A stretch of DNA of 64,000 bases. It comes from Ricinus communis. Its lineage: Eukaryota; Streptophyta; Magnoliopsida; Malpighiales; Euphorbiaceae. How positions within the stretch are numbered: position 1 is the stretch's first letter; each line of letters opens with the position of its first letter. Positions 31,901-45,838 of this stretch are shown here, in pieces. The stretch lies in assembly GCF_019578655.1 (NCBI RefSeq), contig NC_063264.1, forward strand, positions 9,775,213 through 9,839,212, in the 5' to 3' direction. The position numbers and the translations under genes are program-made. The notes beneath the pieces are model-generated. The model searched no databases, had not been told where the DNA came from, and saw only the letters and a list, made by a program, of their open reading frames with translations.

Positions 31901-33850
31901 GTATTGGACATTCCGACTTTCTTCAACATGCTACTTGGAAGGTCGTGGATTAATGCCCTAGAAGCGGTCCCCTCTAATTTGCATTAGAAATTAAAGTTCA
32001 TATATGGGAATCGTGTTGTTTCTATCTCTGGAAATCTAAAAGAATCAATTCTAGACCCTATCCAAGTGCTAGAAATTCAGCATGATGAGAACTTGGAGTT
32101 GGCAGAAATAGTCAAGGAATATCTACCCCTGCCTATTTCTACTGATAATGTCTTTGTTGGGAAAATGTTTAATCAATGAGCTATTTCTCTATATCAGGAC
32201 TCAGCCGGCATCACCAAGGAATTGTGAACATAAATCATGTCCAAGCAATTGAGCCACCTTTTGGGTTGGGGTATATACTTATGCAAGAATATCTCTAAAA
32301 TTTAGAAGACCAGTAGAGGATGAGGATCGTAATAAAGCTTTTAAATATCTAAAGACTCTGCATGGGTAATTTATCAAAGAAGGATATAACTTTCCCCTTT
32401 TCGGTTTTCCGGAGCCATGGATCAATGCTAGCTGAAATCACGTGCTAGGTTTTGAAATATTTATTTATAAATAAAGGCACCTGGAAACTTGATGAGGGGA
32501 AAGCTAAAATAATCTACCAGTGGGAACAACCAGGGATCTTGATTTGGTACCTAGAGAAGAAATAAAAAAAGGTTGTTGAATTAGAGATTGAGGAATATAC
32601 TCAGTTTCAACTTATGTTTACCCAGGACAGTGCTGCAGGGGAACAAGGGATGGTGTTCATGATAATTGCGTACCTAGTGGTAAAAGACTCATCCACTCTC
32701 ATCATCCCATCTGATAGTGCACCATGTAAGTGGGCTTCTCTTTTCTCATCTAAAGTCTATCAATGTTATATTTGAACTAGTCTTAGTCAAGTCTGTTGAG
32801 TCCCTGTTTAGTGTAATAACCTCTTTAAAGGATGTCTGAACTATGAAGTCTATCATGTCAGTGTCTGTTTTCATTTTTAAAGTCGAGAGCTCAGCCCTGG
32901 GGGCCAGAGTGTCTGTAATCAAGGAACTAATGGTTTGCAATGAAATCTAGGTTTGCTTACGTGTCAAAGTTTGTTGATGATGAGATGCTTAAAATCTTTT
33001 AAAAAAGGAAAAAAATAGTAGATCTTAGCTCCCATTCCAAAGATCATTGCCTTATGCAAGTAGATGAGGAAGAAACCTATAGTTGAACTCCTCCGGAACT
33101 CTTAGAAATGGTGGAAAGATCAGAGGAAAGGAAGGCTCAATCGGTAATAGAAAAAACCCAACCAACTGATTTAGGGACCACAGACGAACCTAAAAGGTTA
33201 GGGATAGGAACCATTTTCATTTTACTCTCGAAGAAGGAACAAGCCTGATTGACCTTTTGAAAGAATACAATGATGCCTTTGTATGGTCCTATGATGATAT
33301 ACCTGAATTCAGTATATACATAGTTCAATATAAAATCCCTTTGCATTTTGATGCCAAGCTAGTCAAGCAGAAACTAAGGAGAAAGAATTAGGTCCGAATA
33401 GACATGAAAATCAAAGAAGAAGTAGAAAAATAACTAAAGGTAGGATTTGTTATAGTGAAGAAATACCCTGGTTAGCCAACATAGTTCCTATCCTGAAAAA
33501 GGACAACAGAGTCCGCATGTGCGTTGACATCGTAATCTTAACAAAGTCGGTCCCAAAAATAATTTCCCTTTGCCACATATTTACATTTAAATTGATAATA
33601 TAGTGAGGCATAAATTCTTATCTTTTATGGATGGCTTCTCAGGGTACAATCAAATAAAGATGGCATCAAAAGTTATGCAAAAAATCTATTTACTTTCGTA
33701 TGTCGCTGCTTTAGTCTCTATGCTAAGTTTTGCATATAAAATTGCATGGAGGTTGTGCGAAAAGATGGTCCTAAGGCGGATGGTGAGCTACTAGCAGAAT
33801 ATCCTGTAGATAAGTTAGGGTTCAAGGAGGAAGGGAAGGTGTTAGGAAGG
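31901..33850 (+). pseudogene. Ty3/gypsy protease to reverse transcriptase relic
   Basis: Heavily decayed plus-strand pol. At 31901-32080 'FNMLLGRSWINALEAVPS' matches the segment just after the gypsy protease core. At 33240-33310 'LKEYNDAFVWSYDDIPE' lies ahead of RT. At 33490-33545 'KKDNRVRMCVD' is an RT block, and at 33624-33665 'FMDGFSGYNQIKM' carries the first catalytic Asp of RT. Stops and frameshifts occur throughout and the YxDD box is not found. It lies downstream of a pol C-terminus in the same orientation, so two elements or a rearrangement are involved. Confidence 0.75.
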
Positions 33851-35076
33851 TGCATATTTTTGCTATTCCCAGCGGTCTTAAACAAGCTTTATTGTAGGCT
33901 ACTCATGATTGGTGTATGGAAGTTCTTAAGCTCATCCCTATGGATGGGAATTTTTATCTTTCATAGTTATAAATATTTTAATTATGATTTTTCTTCTGCG
34001 ACTGATTGCTTCCCCCTTAATGTGTACAGTATCATAGTTTCATGTATATAAAATTATGAAGTCGCAATAGCCTAGTTTGTTTCTGGTCTTGTGCCACTTG
34101 ACGTGGCGGTGACGAAGCGAAGTGGAAAAATAATCAAGTTTATATGTAATTTTATCTTAGTCTATTAATTTATTAATTAATATGTTACAATTCTAATTAA
34201 ATACTAACTCTAATTCTAAAAAAATAGTTTTTAATTAAATCTTTAATTCTAATTAGAAAATAATTATAATTCTAAAAAATGACATTTTAGATTATATTTA
34301 TAATATATATATTAACTAATAAATTAATTCTCTAATTATATAATAATATATAATCCTAAATAATAGTAATATTAATTATATTCATAGTATTAATTAATAT
34401 AATACTAAAAAGTAATTAATAAATTTTTAAATAATCTTTATTTTATTATATTAATAGTTTTTTAAAACTAATAAAATCTTAAAATATTATACAAAATTTC
34501 AAAAAGATATTTAAAATATTTAATTCATTACTTTTAAAAGTAATTATAAAATAATAAAATTTATTAAATTTTATCTATTTATAAACGTATTATTATTTAT
34601 AATTAAAACAAGCAGAAATTATTTTAGAATTATATAATAAATTAATTAAATATTTATAAAATAAAAATAAAACTGATTACGTTGATAATATAATCAACAT
34701 AGAAAATGATAACTTAATTAATCTTCATATCTATCATTACCTATTATTCTAACTTCTCCTTGGAAGTAATGTCCAAAGTTACATTAGTAAAAGAAAAATG
34801 ATTTAGGTCATTTTGCGTGCTATGCACATGATGCTCATAATTAAGAACATTTTATTTAAGATTATATTTAATTAATTTATTAAATAATTTTAATAAGTCT
34901 TTTGACAAAATAAATATATTGCCTATTGAGCTGCAATTTCAAGAATATGCTTCCATGCACTCAATATCCACAAAATCCAGACAAAAAGTAAAAGGAAAAT
35001 GAAGTCTTTTTCTTTTAAAAAAAGAAAAAAGACTTGAACATTCATTAAATATTTAGCTAGCTAACATTAATTAACA
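33851..35076. other. AT-rich spacer including a dispersed repeat
   Basis: 34150-34500 resembles 50345-50760 in the same orientation (shared 'taattaaatactaactctaatt'-type and 'aactaataaattaattctct' runs). No gene is seen. The right end should hold the 3' UTR of the MYB gene. Confidence 0.55.
34150..34500. repeat. dispersed AT-rich repeat, copy 1
   Basis: Similar over several hundred bp to 50345-50760. Both share 'aactaataaattaattctct' and end with 'taataaaatcttaaaatatt'. No termini are recognised. Family unknown. Confidence 0.6.
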
Positions 35077-36724
35077 CTACAGACCATTGACATCCAAGCT
35101 ATTTGGCATATCAAACAGCAACATATTATTGCTACAGAAACTATCCCTTTCGTCTTCAATGCTACCATTGATATATGTTGTTGACGAAGACTGCAACGGA
35201 GTTGTGCTAGAGGAAGGTGCTGATAGCAGTGAGCCGAAACCCAAATTTGACAGGTTTTCAAACGAAGTTTTCAGTATAGTTTGATCACTCATCTCATCAT
35301 ACCAACAATATGGTGTGAAACTCTCTCCCATATCAATAGATTTTCCACTAGTTTGCCATGAACCTTGGCAACTGAAACTGGTTTGGCTACTAGAAAGTTG
35401 CTCTAAATTGCCTTGCAGGAATTGGGTTTCATTTAGATTTTGAGAACAGGATTGAATCTGGTTCTGCAGCTGGTTTGGTTGCATGTTTTCAAATGGGTTT
35501 TCCTGAAAATCTTTTGAACTAGAATCTGGGTTGCTGGCTCGATCAGATGGTAAGAGAGAAGTGGCTAGATTAAGTAGATTCGGGTTCAACATGGACCCGA
35601 TTCCCAGCAAACTTGAAATATTCATCTGAGACGAGTTAAGAACCGAGTATAGTTGAAGAAGATCTAGCCGTGGCTTATGAGTTACAGGGTCAATTCCCAT
35701 TCTTAAAAGCTTCTTCTTTATGTGAGTATTCCAGTAGTTCTTGATCTCATTATCAGTTCTTCCAGGCAAGCGAGAAGCAATAGCTGACCACCTAACAGAA
35801 AGTGAAAACATGAGGAAGAACTTCAGACACTAATTAGTGGTATATTATTATTTCAAGTACTGGCTAGTTCTTGTGAATATCATTGACTTGCATAATCCTA
35901 TAGATCATTCTTTAATAAATTAAAAAAAGGAAAAAAAAAAAAACATTTAGTCTGTGAAGTAGGTAATCTATTATTTGAACAATTAATGGACTCAACATTT
36001 GAAAATAATAATAATGATATCTTTATTTTCATTTCAAATTCAAAACCAATGAGAATGCGTTTTAAGATATAAGAAAAGTGCAGACATATATTATTTTCTC
36101 TATCTAATTAAAATATTTTTACTGAACTATGATAAATCATTTTATAAATATTATCGGAAAGATAAAAAAAAATAAAAAGAAGAAATAAATTTAGATGTAG
36201 AACAAGAGTTGAGAGAGAACCAAATGCACACTCACTTATTCCCCAAGACACTATGCATCTGTATTATGGCCTGTTCTTCCTCAAAAGAAAATTTTCCTCT
36301 TTTAATATCAGGTCTTAAGTAATTAGTCCAGCGAAGACGACAACTCTTCCCACATCTTTTTAGACCTGTTCAGTAATAAGATTCATCAGAAATAACCCAT
36401 TAGTTAAATTCACTGTCTAACCAAGAAATGAAACTTTCTCAGTACAATCTTATTAAAATTCTCTCTAAAGCTGTAAAGTCTTGAGCTCGAAATCCGATCG
36501 TTCATTATCTTTAAAAATTAAAAAGCAGAAAAATGAAAGAGAAAAAGAAAAGAAAAGAAAAGGAAAAGCAAAGTATGTGTATAAAAAATACCTGCATTCT
36601 TTGGGAGGATCCGCCATCGCCCATGTCCATGTTTCTGAATATAATCGATCAACTTCTGATCTTCCTCAGCAGTCCATGGACCCTTCTTTAATCCATTTTT
36701 ATCGCAGCAGGAAGATTTTCCCAT
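35077..36724 (-). CDS. MYB102: R2R3-MYB transcription factor, MYB41/74/102 group
   Basis: Three exons: 36724-36592 (133 nt), 36365-36236 (130 nt) and 35791-35077 (715 nt), 325 aa. The 133/130-nt first exons are classic for R2R3-MYB genes. R2 (~14-61: '[20 protein letters not shown]') and R3 (~67-112: '[13 protein letters not shown]', '[17 protein letters not shown]') carry the regular Trp spacing, with Phe replacing the first Trp of R3 as usual. After R3, '[20 protein letters not shown]' and the C-terminal '[13 protein letters not shown]' are features of MYB102/74/41-type proteins (subgroup 11), nuclear DNA-binding regulators tied to wounding, osmotic stress, ABA and cuticle or suberin responses. 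Those roles come from relatives. Which member is orthologous cannot be settled here, so the symbol is approximate. Confidence 0.88.
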
Positions 36725-39700
36725 GATGTGTATATATGTACTAAGAACGAGATTGAGCAATTATTATTATGCCTATAATATTCAAATGCCTGTGTGAAAT
36801 AATATAATGCAAGCTTAGATATGCTCTGACTGAATATATATGACAAGAAATTCGAGTATGCCAAGCAAATGAGGTAAGTCAATAATATTTGGTACCGCCT
36901 TTTGTTTATTACATTATACGTGTCTTTTTCTTTTCTTTCTCTTTTGAAAAACTTTACATATATTTGTTTCTGCAGGATTTTACTATAATAAGGTTATAAT
37001 TTAGCGAAAACCTAAATATTAAAATATATTTTTAAAATTAATATTTAATTTTATTAATAAAATAATAATAATAAAAGATAAAAGATATTAATATTTTACT
37101 ATATTATATAAATAAAATTAAGAAGATAAAATATAATATATTATATATTTTAAAAATTATATACAAATATTATTATATAGAGATAAGACTTATAAAAATT
37201 TACAGTTTACTATAATATAAAATTTATTTTTATTTACGACCGGTTTAAATTATAATCAAAATTTTATATAATTATATAGAAGATATTTGTATATAGAGTA
37301 TTTTTATAAATTTTTTTATTATATTTTATATTTATCATGTGCATTCATATTAGTGATCTAAAATTAAATCTATATTATTAAAGTAAGGGGTAAATTCTCC
37401 AATACCACTTTGACTAACAATTGGTTTATACGTGTCTTTTTAATTAAAGAAAGATTCACATACGCCCAAAACAAATTAAGATAAAAGTCCACTATATAGA
37501 TTGTTTGCGAGTCCCAATTTCGGCCACAATTTTAAATGTATACTTATACAAAGTCACAGACTAATTGAAATCTATAATGTGGCAGCAAATCATTGGTTAT
37601 TCCAGAGTTTCGATAGGCTTAGACGGGATTTTAGCACTATAAAGTGTTTATTATTTATTAAGTATTATTATTTTTATTTATTTTATTATTAATTATTGAT
37701 AATTAAGATTAATAAATACGACACATCATTATTTAATTATTTTTATTTACTAATAATGTAGTAAACTGAATTTTTAAATATTTTTCATATTTTAAAGCAC
37801 AAACAGTTACTAATTTAACTTTTAATTTTTTTAATTATGTAAATATTTGATAATAAAAAGACAGGAGAAAGATTCATAGCAACTGCATTTTATTTAGCAA
37901 ATTTTAAGAAAATAAAAACAAATAAAAGGCTCATTCGTCCTGGTCTCCCATTAAACTCTCTCTCTCTTGTTCTGTCTTTCTGTCTCATATTCTACAACAG
38001 TTGTGTAAACAAAAAGAAGTCCTTATCTGCATACGGGATAGTCGTATTTTAAGTGCCACGTAGAGCTGCATAGGCATTATTTTGGCTCGAGGGTTTGACT
38101 CTGTAACAGGACCACAACATGCACCAACATATATGCATGGTTGGCTGGCTGCCTAGCTAGCTCCAGCCGACTTCATTTTATCCTTTTTTTTTTTTTCTTT
38201 AAAATAAATATGGCTAAATATGAGATTGAAAAAAAAAAAATTATTTTATAAAATAGAAAATAGATCAGCACAATTAAAAAGAAAAGAAGATTTCGAACTT
38301 AAAATTTTAACTTTTAATTTTAAATATTTGACCATCCAATAAAAATGCGGTGTTCTATTTTATTCGTTCATTTAGCCGATTAATTAATTTGGTTATGTTA
38401 TGTGGTTTAATTAATTTCGAAATAACAAGCAATCTTGCTGCCAAGAAAAGATAATAATGTATGCTAGCCCCGCTATAACCTATGGTCCATTGCTGATTTT
38501 GATGAAATTATAATCTTTTTAATGAAAGGTTTGAAATTCATGCATCAGTTCCAAATGTTGGGGTCTTCTTTTCTTTTTGTTTTCTTTTTTACATCAAATT
38601 AAAGAGGTTGGGGGGCTTTCGTTTTCTTGCTGGATATTTTCAGGTTAATTTTGAATTACGAATCAATCTTTTCATTTTGGAAGAGCAGCAGCCACGGAAA
38701 TTAAAGAGAGAAAAAGAGCCATCCAAGACCATGTGATAATAGTTATTTTAGTTTAATTAAAATTTTAAATATATAATTATATTAAAAATTTTAAAATAAT
38801 ATTTATTATTTATAAAAAAAATTATTTAACACGTATTAAATTAATTTTAAATATTAAATAAGAAAAGGAGAAAGAGAGGAAGAGCGGCGTATGAATTGAC
38901 CATAGCAGCATAGCTAAAAGTTAAAGCTTTCTCTTTTAATTAATTTTCCATCTTCAACCTTCCAATAGCCAAAAATGTACAGAAACTAATGGCAGCTGGA
39001 CAGATTCCTTTGAAGTTGCCCTGTTCATGTATACATTTCATTGCACAATTAATGCACCACTAAGCTCCATCATTTCACACAACGTATTGATCGTCACAGA
39101 TGATTTTTCTTCTTTTCTTTTTCTCTTTTTCTTTTTTGCACATGTTCATAGTAATATTTCCATGGATTCGTTGAACATTTTTCTTGAAATGTGAGTATGA
39201 ACTAAGAAGTGATTTTGTCTACTTTGAATTGACGAGCCTCTGATTTCCACCCAATGAGTGTTGAAAATATTAGTGCATGCATGTGTTCAGGTCTCTGTTA
39301 AATCAATGGCATCGTGTAGTTTAAGTTTGTAAATTTATTTGATAAGTTAATTATAAAAAATGGTAATCCTTATGTACTAGAAAAATAGTTCTTCTTCACT
39401 TTTAATTTGCATGTGAATTAAAAAATATAAGTTTCCCAGTTAACGGAATAAATTTTACATTGGTTTTTTAAATACGTTCGTTAGACTTTCTATAAAAGTT
39501 AAATTTACTGGAATGTAATAATATCTATGTCAATTAATAAAAATATTTTTAATAATTACTTACTAAGTTAATAATTAAAAAAGTAGATAAAACGTGAAAG
39601 AAAAAACGACTATATTTTCGTAAATGAAGAAATTATATTTATGGTCTACTTGAAAGTAATTCTTTTTTAATTTGATTTATTTATCAGTATTTGAAAGAAT

Positions 39701-42700
39701 TTATTATAAATCAAATTGCTTTTTAAGTTTTTTCGTTTCAAAAACTACTTTTACAGATAAAGTAATGCTTTTGGAAAAAAACAATTAAAACAAAATTTCT
39801 AACAATAATTTCAAACAGGTGCTAATAGTGAACAAAATTGAAGACATCATCTTCATGAAATTATTTACATGTGATTTGAAGGAATGCATTTCAAGCACGT
39901 GCTCCAATGATTTCATTTCAGAAAATAAAGCTTAAATAAAACAAAATTAAAAGCTTCGAAGGGTCCTTTGAAGGGTAGCCCTCATTTTTCAATTGTCCCT
40001 CACCACTCAATTGACTGTTGATCACTAGTTACCATATGATATCCATTCCCTTTTTGGCCAATTGGATACTGAATGTAGTCAGGAACTAAATTGAATTGAT
40101 GATCTTTGGTCAGACAGGGCACATTGCAAGTTAGGCATCAATAAACGCTCGGAGAAATTATATTTTCAAATAAAGTTAATCATTTTACTATAAAGTCAGT
40201 TTTTTATATTTTAATATTAAATAATTAATTATTTAAAAATAATAACATAAATTAATAATTTCTCTATTAATTTAATGTATACGTAAATTAGATAAGACCT
40301 TTCTGAAATTAAAAAACTTATTCATGTATATAAATATAAAATTATTAAATACCATCTTGGTTTTTGAGTTTCTTACTGCAACGCTATATTCTTATAGTAC
40401 CCATCAATTTGGAAGTGTTGCTTCGATTTATACAATAGAAAAGGTAAACGAAATTATAAAATTTAGCAAAACTCTAAGTTATTAGGCATGATATTGAACT
40501 ATTTAAAACCCATACTATATGTATATATATATATATGAACATAAAAAGTTAATGTACCTTCTTCATTTGGTCCCATCATCTTTTACCATAATATGTTATA
40601 GGTGCACAGTTGATTCTCATAATAAGTTTGGTATTTTTCTTATCAAAGAGAAGTTTGGGATAAGCATATATGGCATGGAAAAAGATGTATGATCATAAGG
40701 TGTGACATATAGATTAGATCACAGAAAGCAGATCTCTTATATGTGACCATACAAGCTTTTTGCCAATTCTCATTCAAACAAGTAACATCCATGGTCAAAT
40801 TTCAAGCTTCAAGTTCTTCAAGATCTACTCCTTGAATATACTTGGTATTGGCAAGCTTATCAATTCCACTAGTCCACTCTTAACTGGTAGGGCTCAGGAA
40901 CAAGGAAATGAGGTGTAAGCTTATCAGTGTTAGATAGCCCATCAGCTCTCAGCTGCTAATATTTTGTAATTTATTAAATAGATAAATTAACATCCAAAGA
41001 CAAATAACTATTACTTAGCTCTCAAAAGCTAAATCAAACACTTCCATATTTTTAGTATTTCAAACACTTTTGAGGGAAAATAGATTTTCAATTTAAAATA
41101 TAATTTCGATGTTTTATGTGTGATTTATTTCTAAATTATAAATAGATTAAAAAATTATATCGAAACAGAAATGGAGATTTCAAATCTCCGTCTAAGTTTC
41201 ATGGAGCTCTCTTTTTAGACCAAAGACCTAATAATAACCACTTATACCAATTAGTTATTACGAATCTAATATATCTTTTACATTTTTAAACAAAAGTTGG
41301 TATGCTAAGGCCTTGATAATAAAATTTCAAAACTAATTAAATTCTATTTTAAGACAATAATGAACTTCTTTTCTTTTTCTTTTCCTTTTTGAGGAATGAA
41401 TTCCATAGTACCTTTACTTTCTCTCGTTTTAGGTATAGTTGAGATGGTACCTTTGTATTAATTTAAAAATGAGATAATGTGTTAGCAATTTAATAGAATA
41501 TCACATTGTGACCATTTAGCCTATGCTACGTCCAAGGGCAAGCTAAAATCATCTTTACCAATTGAGAAAACAGTGTCAATGTTTCAAATTCATAACTTCT
41601 TCAAATTCAATGTTCAAATTCCATAGTACCTTTATACTTCTTTCAATCATCATTGAATCATTGATAAATTGCCCTAACCAAATATTTGGGGATTGTAACA
41701 AATGGTTAAAATTAAGGTCAGCCGCAACCGCAACACAGGCGAGTATTTAAAACTTAGTATACTATAAGCATCCATTACATAGGTTTCCAAAACCCAATTC
41801 AGATCAAACATAAAATTTATCAAAAAAAAAATTCCTTAAAGAAATTGAAACTAAATATGTTTAATCATGTGCGGAGAGTTAAAGGGTTATGTTTTAAATT
41901 TACTTTCCCTTATGTGAAAACTAAACTAATGAATTTTTAATAATATATATGTATCTAAATTTAATTTAAAGTGTATCGAATATGATTTTTATAAAAGATA
42001 AAATATTCTTTTAAAAATTTTAACGAATTAAATTAATGAATTTAAAAATAAATCAATTCTTCATATATTTTGCAATCCTATGCTTTAGTTTTCATATTGG
42101 GTTTACGTGTAATGAAGGACTTAAATCAAGGAAAAACCCTTATTAATTTTAGTAGCATTTTGACTCTATAAGCAAATACTTTCATAAGATTTTTATTTGT
42201 CCTTTTATTTTCTTCTCAGTTTATTTATTAAGCCTTGGAAAATTAAAAAAAAAATATTTACTATTAGAAGAAAATCATAATAAACAAATAAATTAACCAA
42301 ATTAAAGATCCTCTTTTAGTTGGAGAAAAGATTAATGAGAAGTGGCCACCAATTACAGAAGAGGTTTTAGTCAACTATTATTTAATCATTAACAGAGATT
42401 TACTTTTAAGGTTTTGCAGTGAATACTGACAAAGTGATTCTAACAACCCCATAATTTGTTTCATATCTATTGCCATATGCAGAAACTTTCCACCCATTTG
42501 ATTGGACACTCAGCCTCAATTATTCATTCATGAAATTAATTGGCCACAGAGAGTAAGGAGAACTTTGACTATTCCTACTCTTTGTCCCTCATTTGCTTGT
42601 TGACCCTTCTTACTCCACTATCGGCAACATCACATTTAATTGCCAAGAAAAATTCCAAGAACATGAAGTGACTTTTTGGAAACAAAAACTAAAAACTATG

Positions 42701-44744
42701 GGGAAGTCTCAATATTCCATCCATTTGCTAATGGCATATTAGCAAAGAACCTTATTAATCCAAGAGTTATACTAACTGATACTAAGTTTATTTTGTAGGA
42801 CGGATGTTGCAAGCTTCCCACTTGAAGCTCCGAGGCTCTCGTCATAGTTGGATAACCCAATAGCTCATGATTATAGCCTACTAAGTCGGTCATGAATTCC
42901 AATGATAGTTCATACGGATTTTAGAGGTGATTTCTACCGATTTTTCATGATGTAATACTTAGCTCCGTACAACACTTAGTTTCATATTCGGACTGACACG
43001 GATACCAGTTATAGAGATCGAGTCTGTATGAATCACTCATTCAACAACTAGAGACAGGGTTGACCCTGTCCACATGGTCCGAAAATTAACTCCTAAATAT
43101 TAGTAGTATTTTATTTAAATTCTTATAAGCACATCAAAACTTATAATCAATTTTCAATAAGATATAAAATGTTACTATTATTATTATCATTTAATTGATA
43201 AATTATGAACTTTATTTGACCTTTCATTTAAATTAAAATAACAACATAATAATAATTTGTCATATACCAAAGTTGGTTGATGAGACTATTCATCAAGAGA
43301 ATAAAAAGAAAATCTCATCATGATCATGTCCTTAAGTTTGGTAGCATGCATATATATTAAAGATTTGTAGGGTATAAACCACAATTCCACGTACTTATTA
43401 TGGTAATTGAGTTCCAAATTAAGGATTTACCTAAAATTATTAATTTATTGACAAGAAATCACATCTTATACTCAATGTGGTAAGCTCTGGTATATATTAA
43501 ATCTAAGGGGGTTTTGCCTTATCTTAACAATTCATGTCACCCTAACGCAAACTTGTCTCAAGAATATACACAATTTTTGGTAGTCTACCTAATACATTAT
43601 CAAATTCTGTAATTATTTAATTGATGATGTCTGCAGTAGCTTCACGAACAATATAGGTAACATCTTCGAATAAGTATTTTATAATTTTATTGTGTTCTAA
43701 CAAAAATACAATGACGTGTCTATTAAATTAAATTAAAATTTAAATATTAAATTGATTAAATAGTCAAAATTTAGAAAAATAAATATCCATTTAATCTTTT
43801 CTTTATATACTATAAATTATACAATTAGCTAGATAGTTCTCTTTATTACAACTGTACATATGCAATGCTAAATTTATATAGAAAGAAAGGAGAAGAATAA
43901 TAATAATAATTTAGTGATGGTGTAGAAGGTATCAATCAAATATATAAAAACATGTATAATTGAATGTTTTCAACCCAATTGTTTTAATTTTCTAATTAAT
44001 ATATATTCCTTGCATGCATAGAAGAAAGGACACCTGGGATCAATTGAATCAGCTCTTTCAAGAACTTTCCAAAGTGATCATTGCTGTACATAATGAAGTA
44101 GTAATAATACATTGAATTATATATTTGTGCTTGCAGCTCCATGTGGAGACAATGCAGGATGGTTTAAGATCACATAAGATTTGTAATTTTTGTCTAATCT
44201 TGTTGCTAAGATTTAAATTTAGAAATACATAATTAACAACTGCTTTAGCCATAAATTAAAAAAGAAAAAGGAGATTTGGGGAAAAACAGTGGACCAAGAA
44301 GATGAAGAACTTTTAGAGGAAGACAAGATGGATTCCGTCTTTGAAACTCAACATCCCTTAATTTTGTTTGGTAACATTGTTAGATCAATAATGTGATAAA
44401 TTAAATTTATCTAATTTTTTTTATTATTTTATTGAGTGAGTGCTCAATAAATACAATTAATTTATCAATGTCAACAATCTCATTGTAAAATTTTAAAAAA
44501 AAATTGCATACTATATAATTTGTCGTCCAATTATATATTTTCACCTTATTAACAGTTAATTAACAAAAGAATTCGACGTAATCGCATATCAGTAGTCTAA
44601 TGGAATACTGAATCCTAAATTTAGCTAATCACATATTACTAGTCCTAATAAACCTTGGAATTTGAATTCCTTATGGACTCTGTAAATGAATACAACCTAC
44701 AAATATAAAAATTTGTAGAGCAATTGAGTCTCAGATTTTTTAAC
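36725..44744. other. long AT-rich intergenic region (8 kb)
   Basis: Upstream region of the MYB gene followed by gene-free DNA. Nothing in either strand shows protein-family similarity; frames such as 37501-37692, 41562-41750 and 44058-44252 look random. A more GC-rich segment at about 42700-43080 (including 'ggttgaccctgtccacatgg') contrasts with its surroundings and could be an unidentified repeat, but no ends or coding sequence were recognised. Confidence 0.6.
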
Positions 44745-45838
44745 ATGTCAATTCCTGTAGAATTATTGTGGGAGATATTTGCAAAGTCACCTGTCAAGTC
44801 TTTGATGAGATTCAAGAGCATCTGCAGATTGTTCCATTCCATAATCAGTGACCCAGAATTTGTGAAAGTGTACTTTGGACCAAGTAGATTGTTGTTGGTT
44901 ACATATAGTTATGAATTGGAATCTGTGACTATTGAAGCACTTTCGGGAAACAACAATATCAATCATATAACAGAGACTCTTGATGTTCCTTGGAACAAAA
45001 ATTTGCCATATGATATTGGTTTCTTTTTGCATGGTTCATGCAACGGTTTGATATGTTTAAGTGTGGATGACTGGCTGATTTCAGACAAAATAAGGAGTCT
45101 GGATGATTTGTATAATTTAGAGGTTACATGCACTGCTGTTGCAAATCTTTATTTATGGAATCCAACAATAGGAGATTTTAAGGCATTGCCTACAATGTCA
45201 AGTGTTTCTAGTGATCATAGTATTGGTTTTGGTCATGATAAATCCACTAACGATTACAAGGTGGTGGCGATAGATGATGACAGATCAATGGCATCTGGTT
45301 GTCAAAAAAGAAAAATTATGATTTTCTCTCTTAAAACAAATTTTTGGAGAAGGAAATAGATTCAAGATTTTAAATATGGAGATATTCAGTCTGAAGAAGG
45401 ATTCCTCTGCAACGATGCTCTTCATTGCATAACTCGTTCTAAAATTCATGAGAAGTTTGTTTTGGCCTTTAATTTGGCAAAGGAGGAAGTAGTAGAGTTG
45501 CCGCAACCAGATACTAATAATAAATTATATGATGCAACCACCATTGACGGAAATATTTATTTACGCTATAAGCTGCCTAATTGAATTCGAAGTCGGAACT
45601 ACGAGATATGTGGACGATGAGAGATTACGGTATAAAAGCCTCTTATATCAAGTTGATGGTTGATAAGATGGAGTTTAGATAAGCTTGCTTTTTAACAAAT
45701 GGTCGGGTGGCAGCTGTCTCTGATACATCAAACTTAATTAAGTATGATCCTCAGAAAGGGACGACGGTGCCTATTTCATATGATTCATGTTGTTGCACAG
45801 CTATTCCTTACAACGAGAGTTTTGTTTCATTGAACTGA
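44745..45838 (+). pseudogene. F-box protein pseudogene, paralogue of 29123-30178
   Basis: Starts 'MSIPVELLWEIFAKSPVKSLMRF' in pieces matching the intact gene and keeps the F-box, 'LHGSCNGLICL', 'LYLWNPTIGDFKALP' and 'NDYKVVAIDDD'. An in-frame TAG at 45357-45359 falls where the intact paralogue has Glu ('WRRK-E-IQD'). After it the same frame continues ('LAFNLAKEEVVELPQPDTN') to a TGA near 45582. A frameshift then follows, with a further stop near 45680 and the original C-terminus ('IPYNESFV') ending at 45838. It lies on the opposite strand 14.5 kb from the intact copy. If translated it would give a 204-aa protein with the F-box but half of the substrate domain. Confidence 0.85.

Noticed and set aside
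33603..33794. Independent small gene
   Set aside because: It contains the gypsy RT block 'FMDGFSGYNQIKM' and is part of a decayed retroelement.
36518..36760. Uninterrupted 80-codon MYB frame as a single-exon gene
   Set aside because: It reads through the exon 1 donor into intron 1; the 133/130-nt exon structure explains the gene.
42696..42902. 68-codon frame in a GC-richer patch
   Set aside because: No motif, no homology recognised and no matching neighbours; possibly part of an unidentified repeat.
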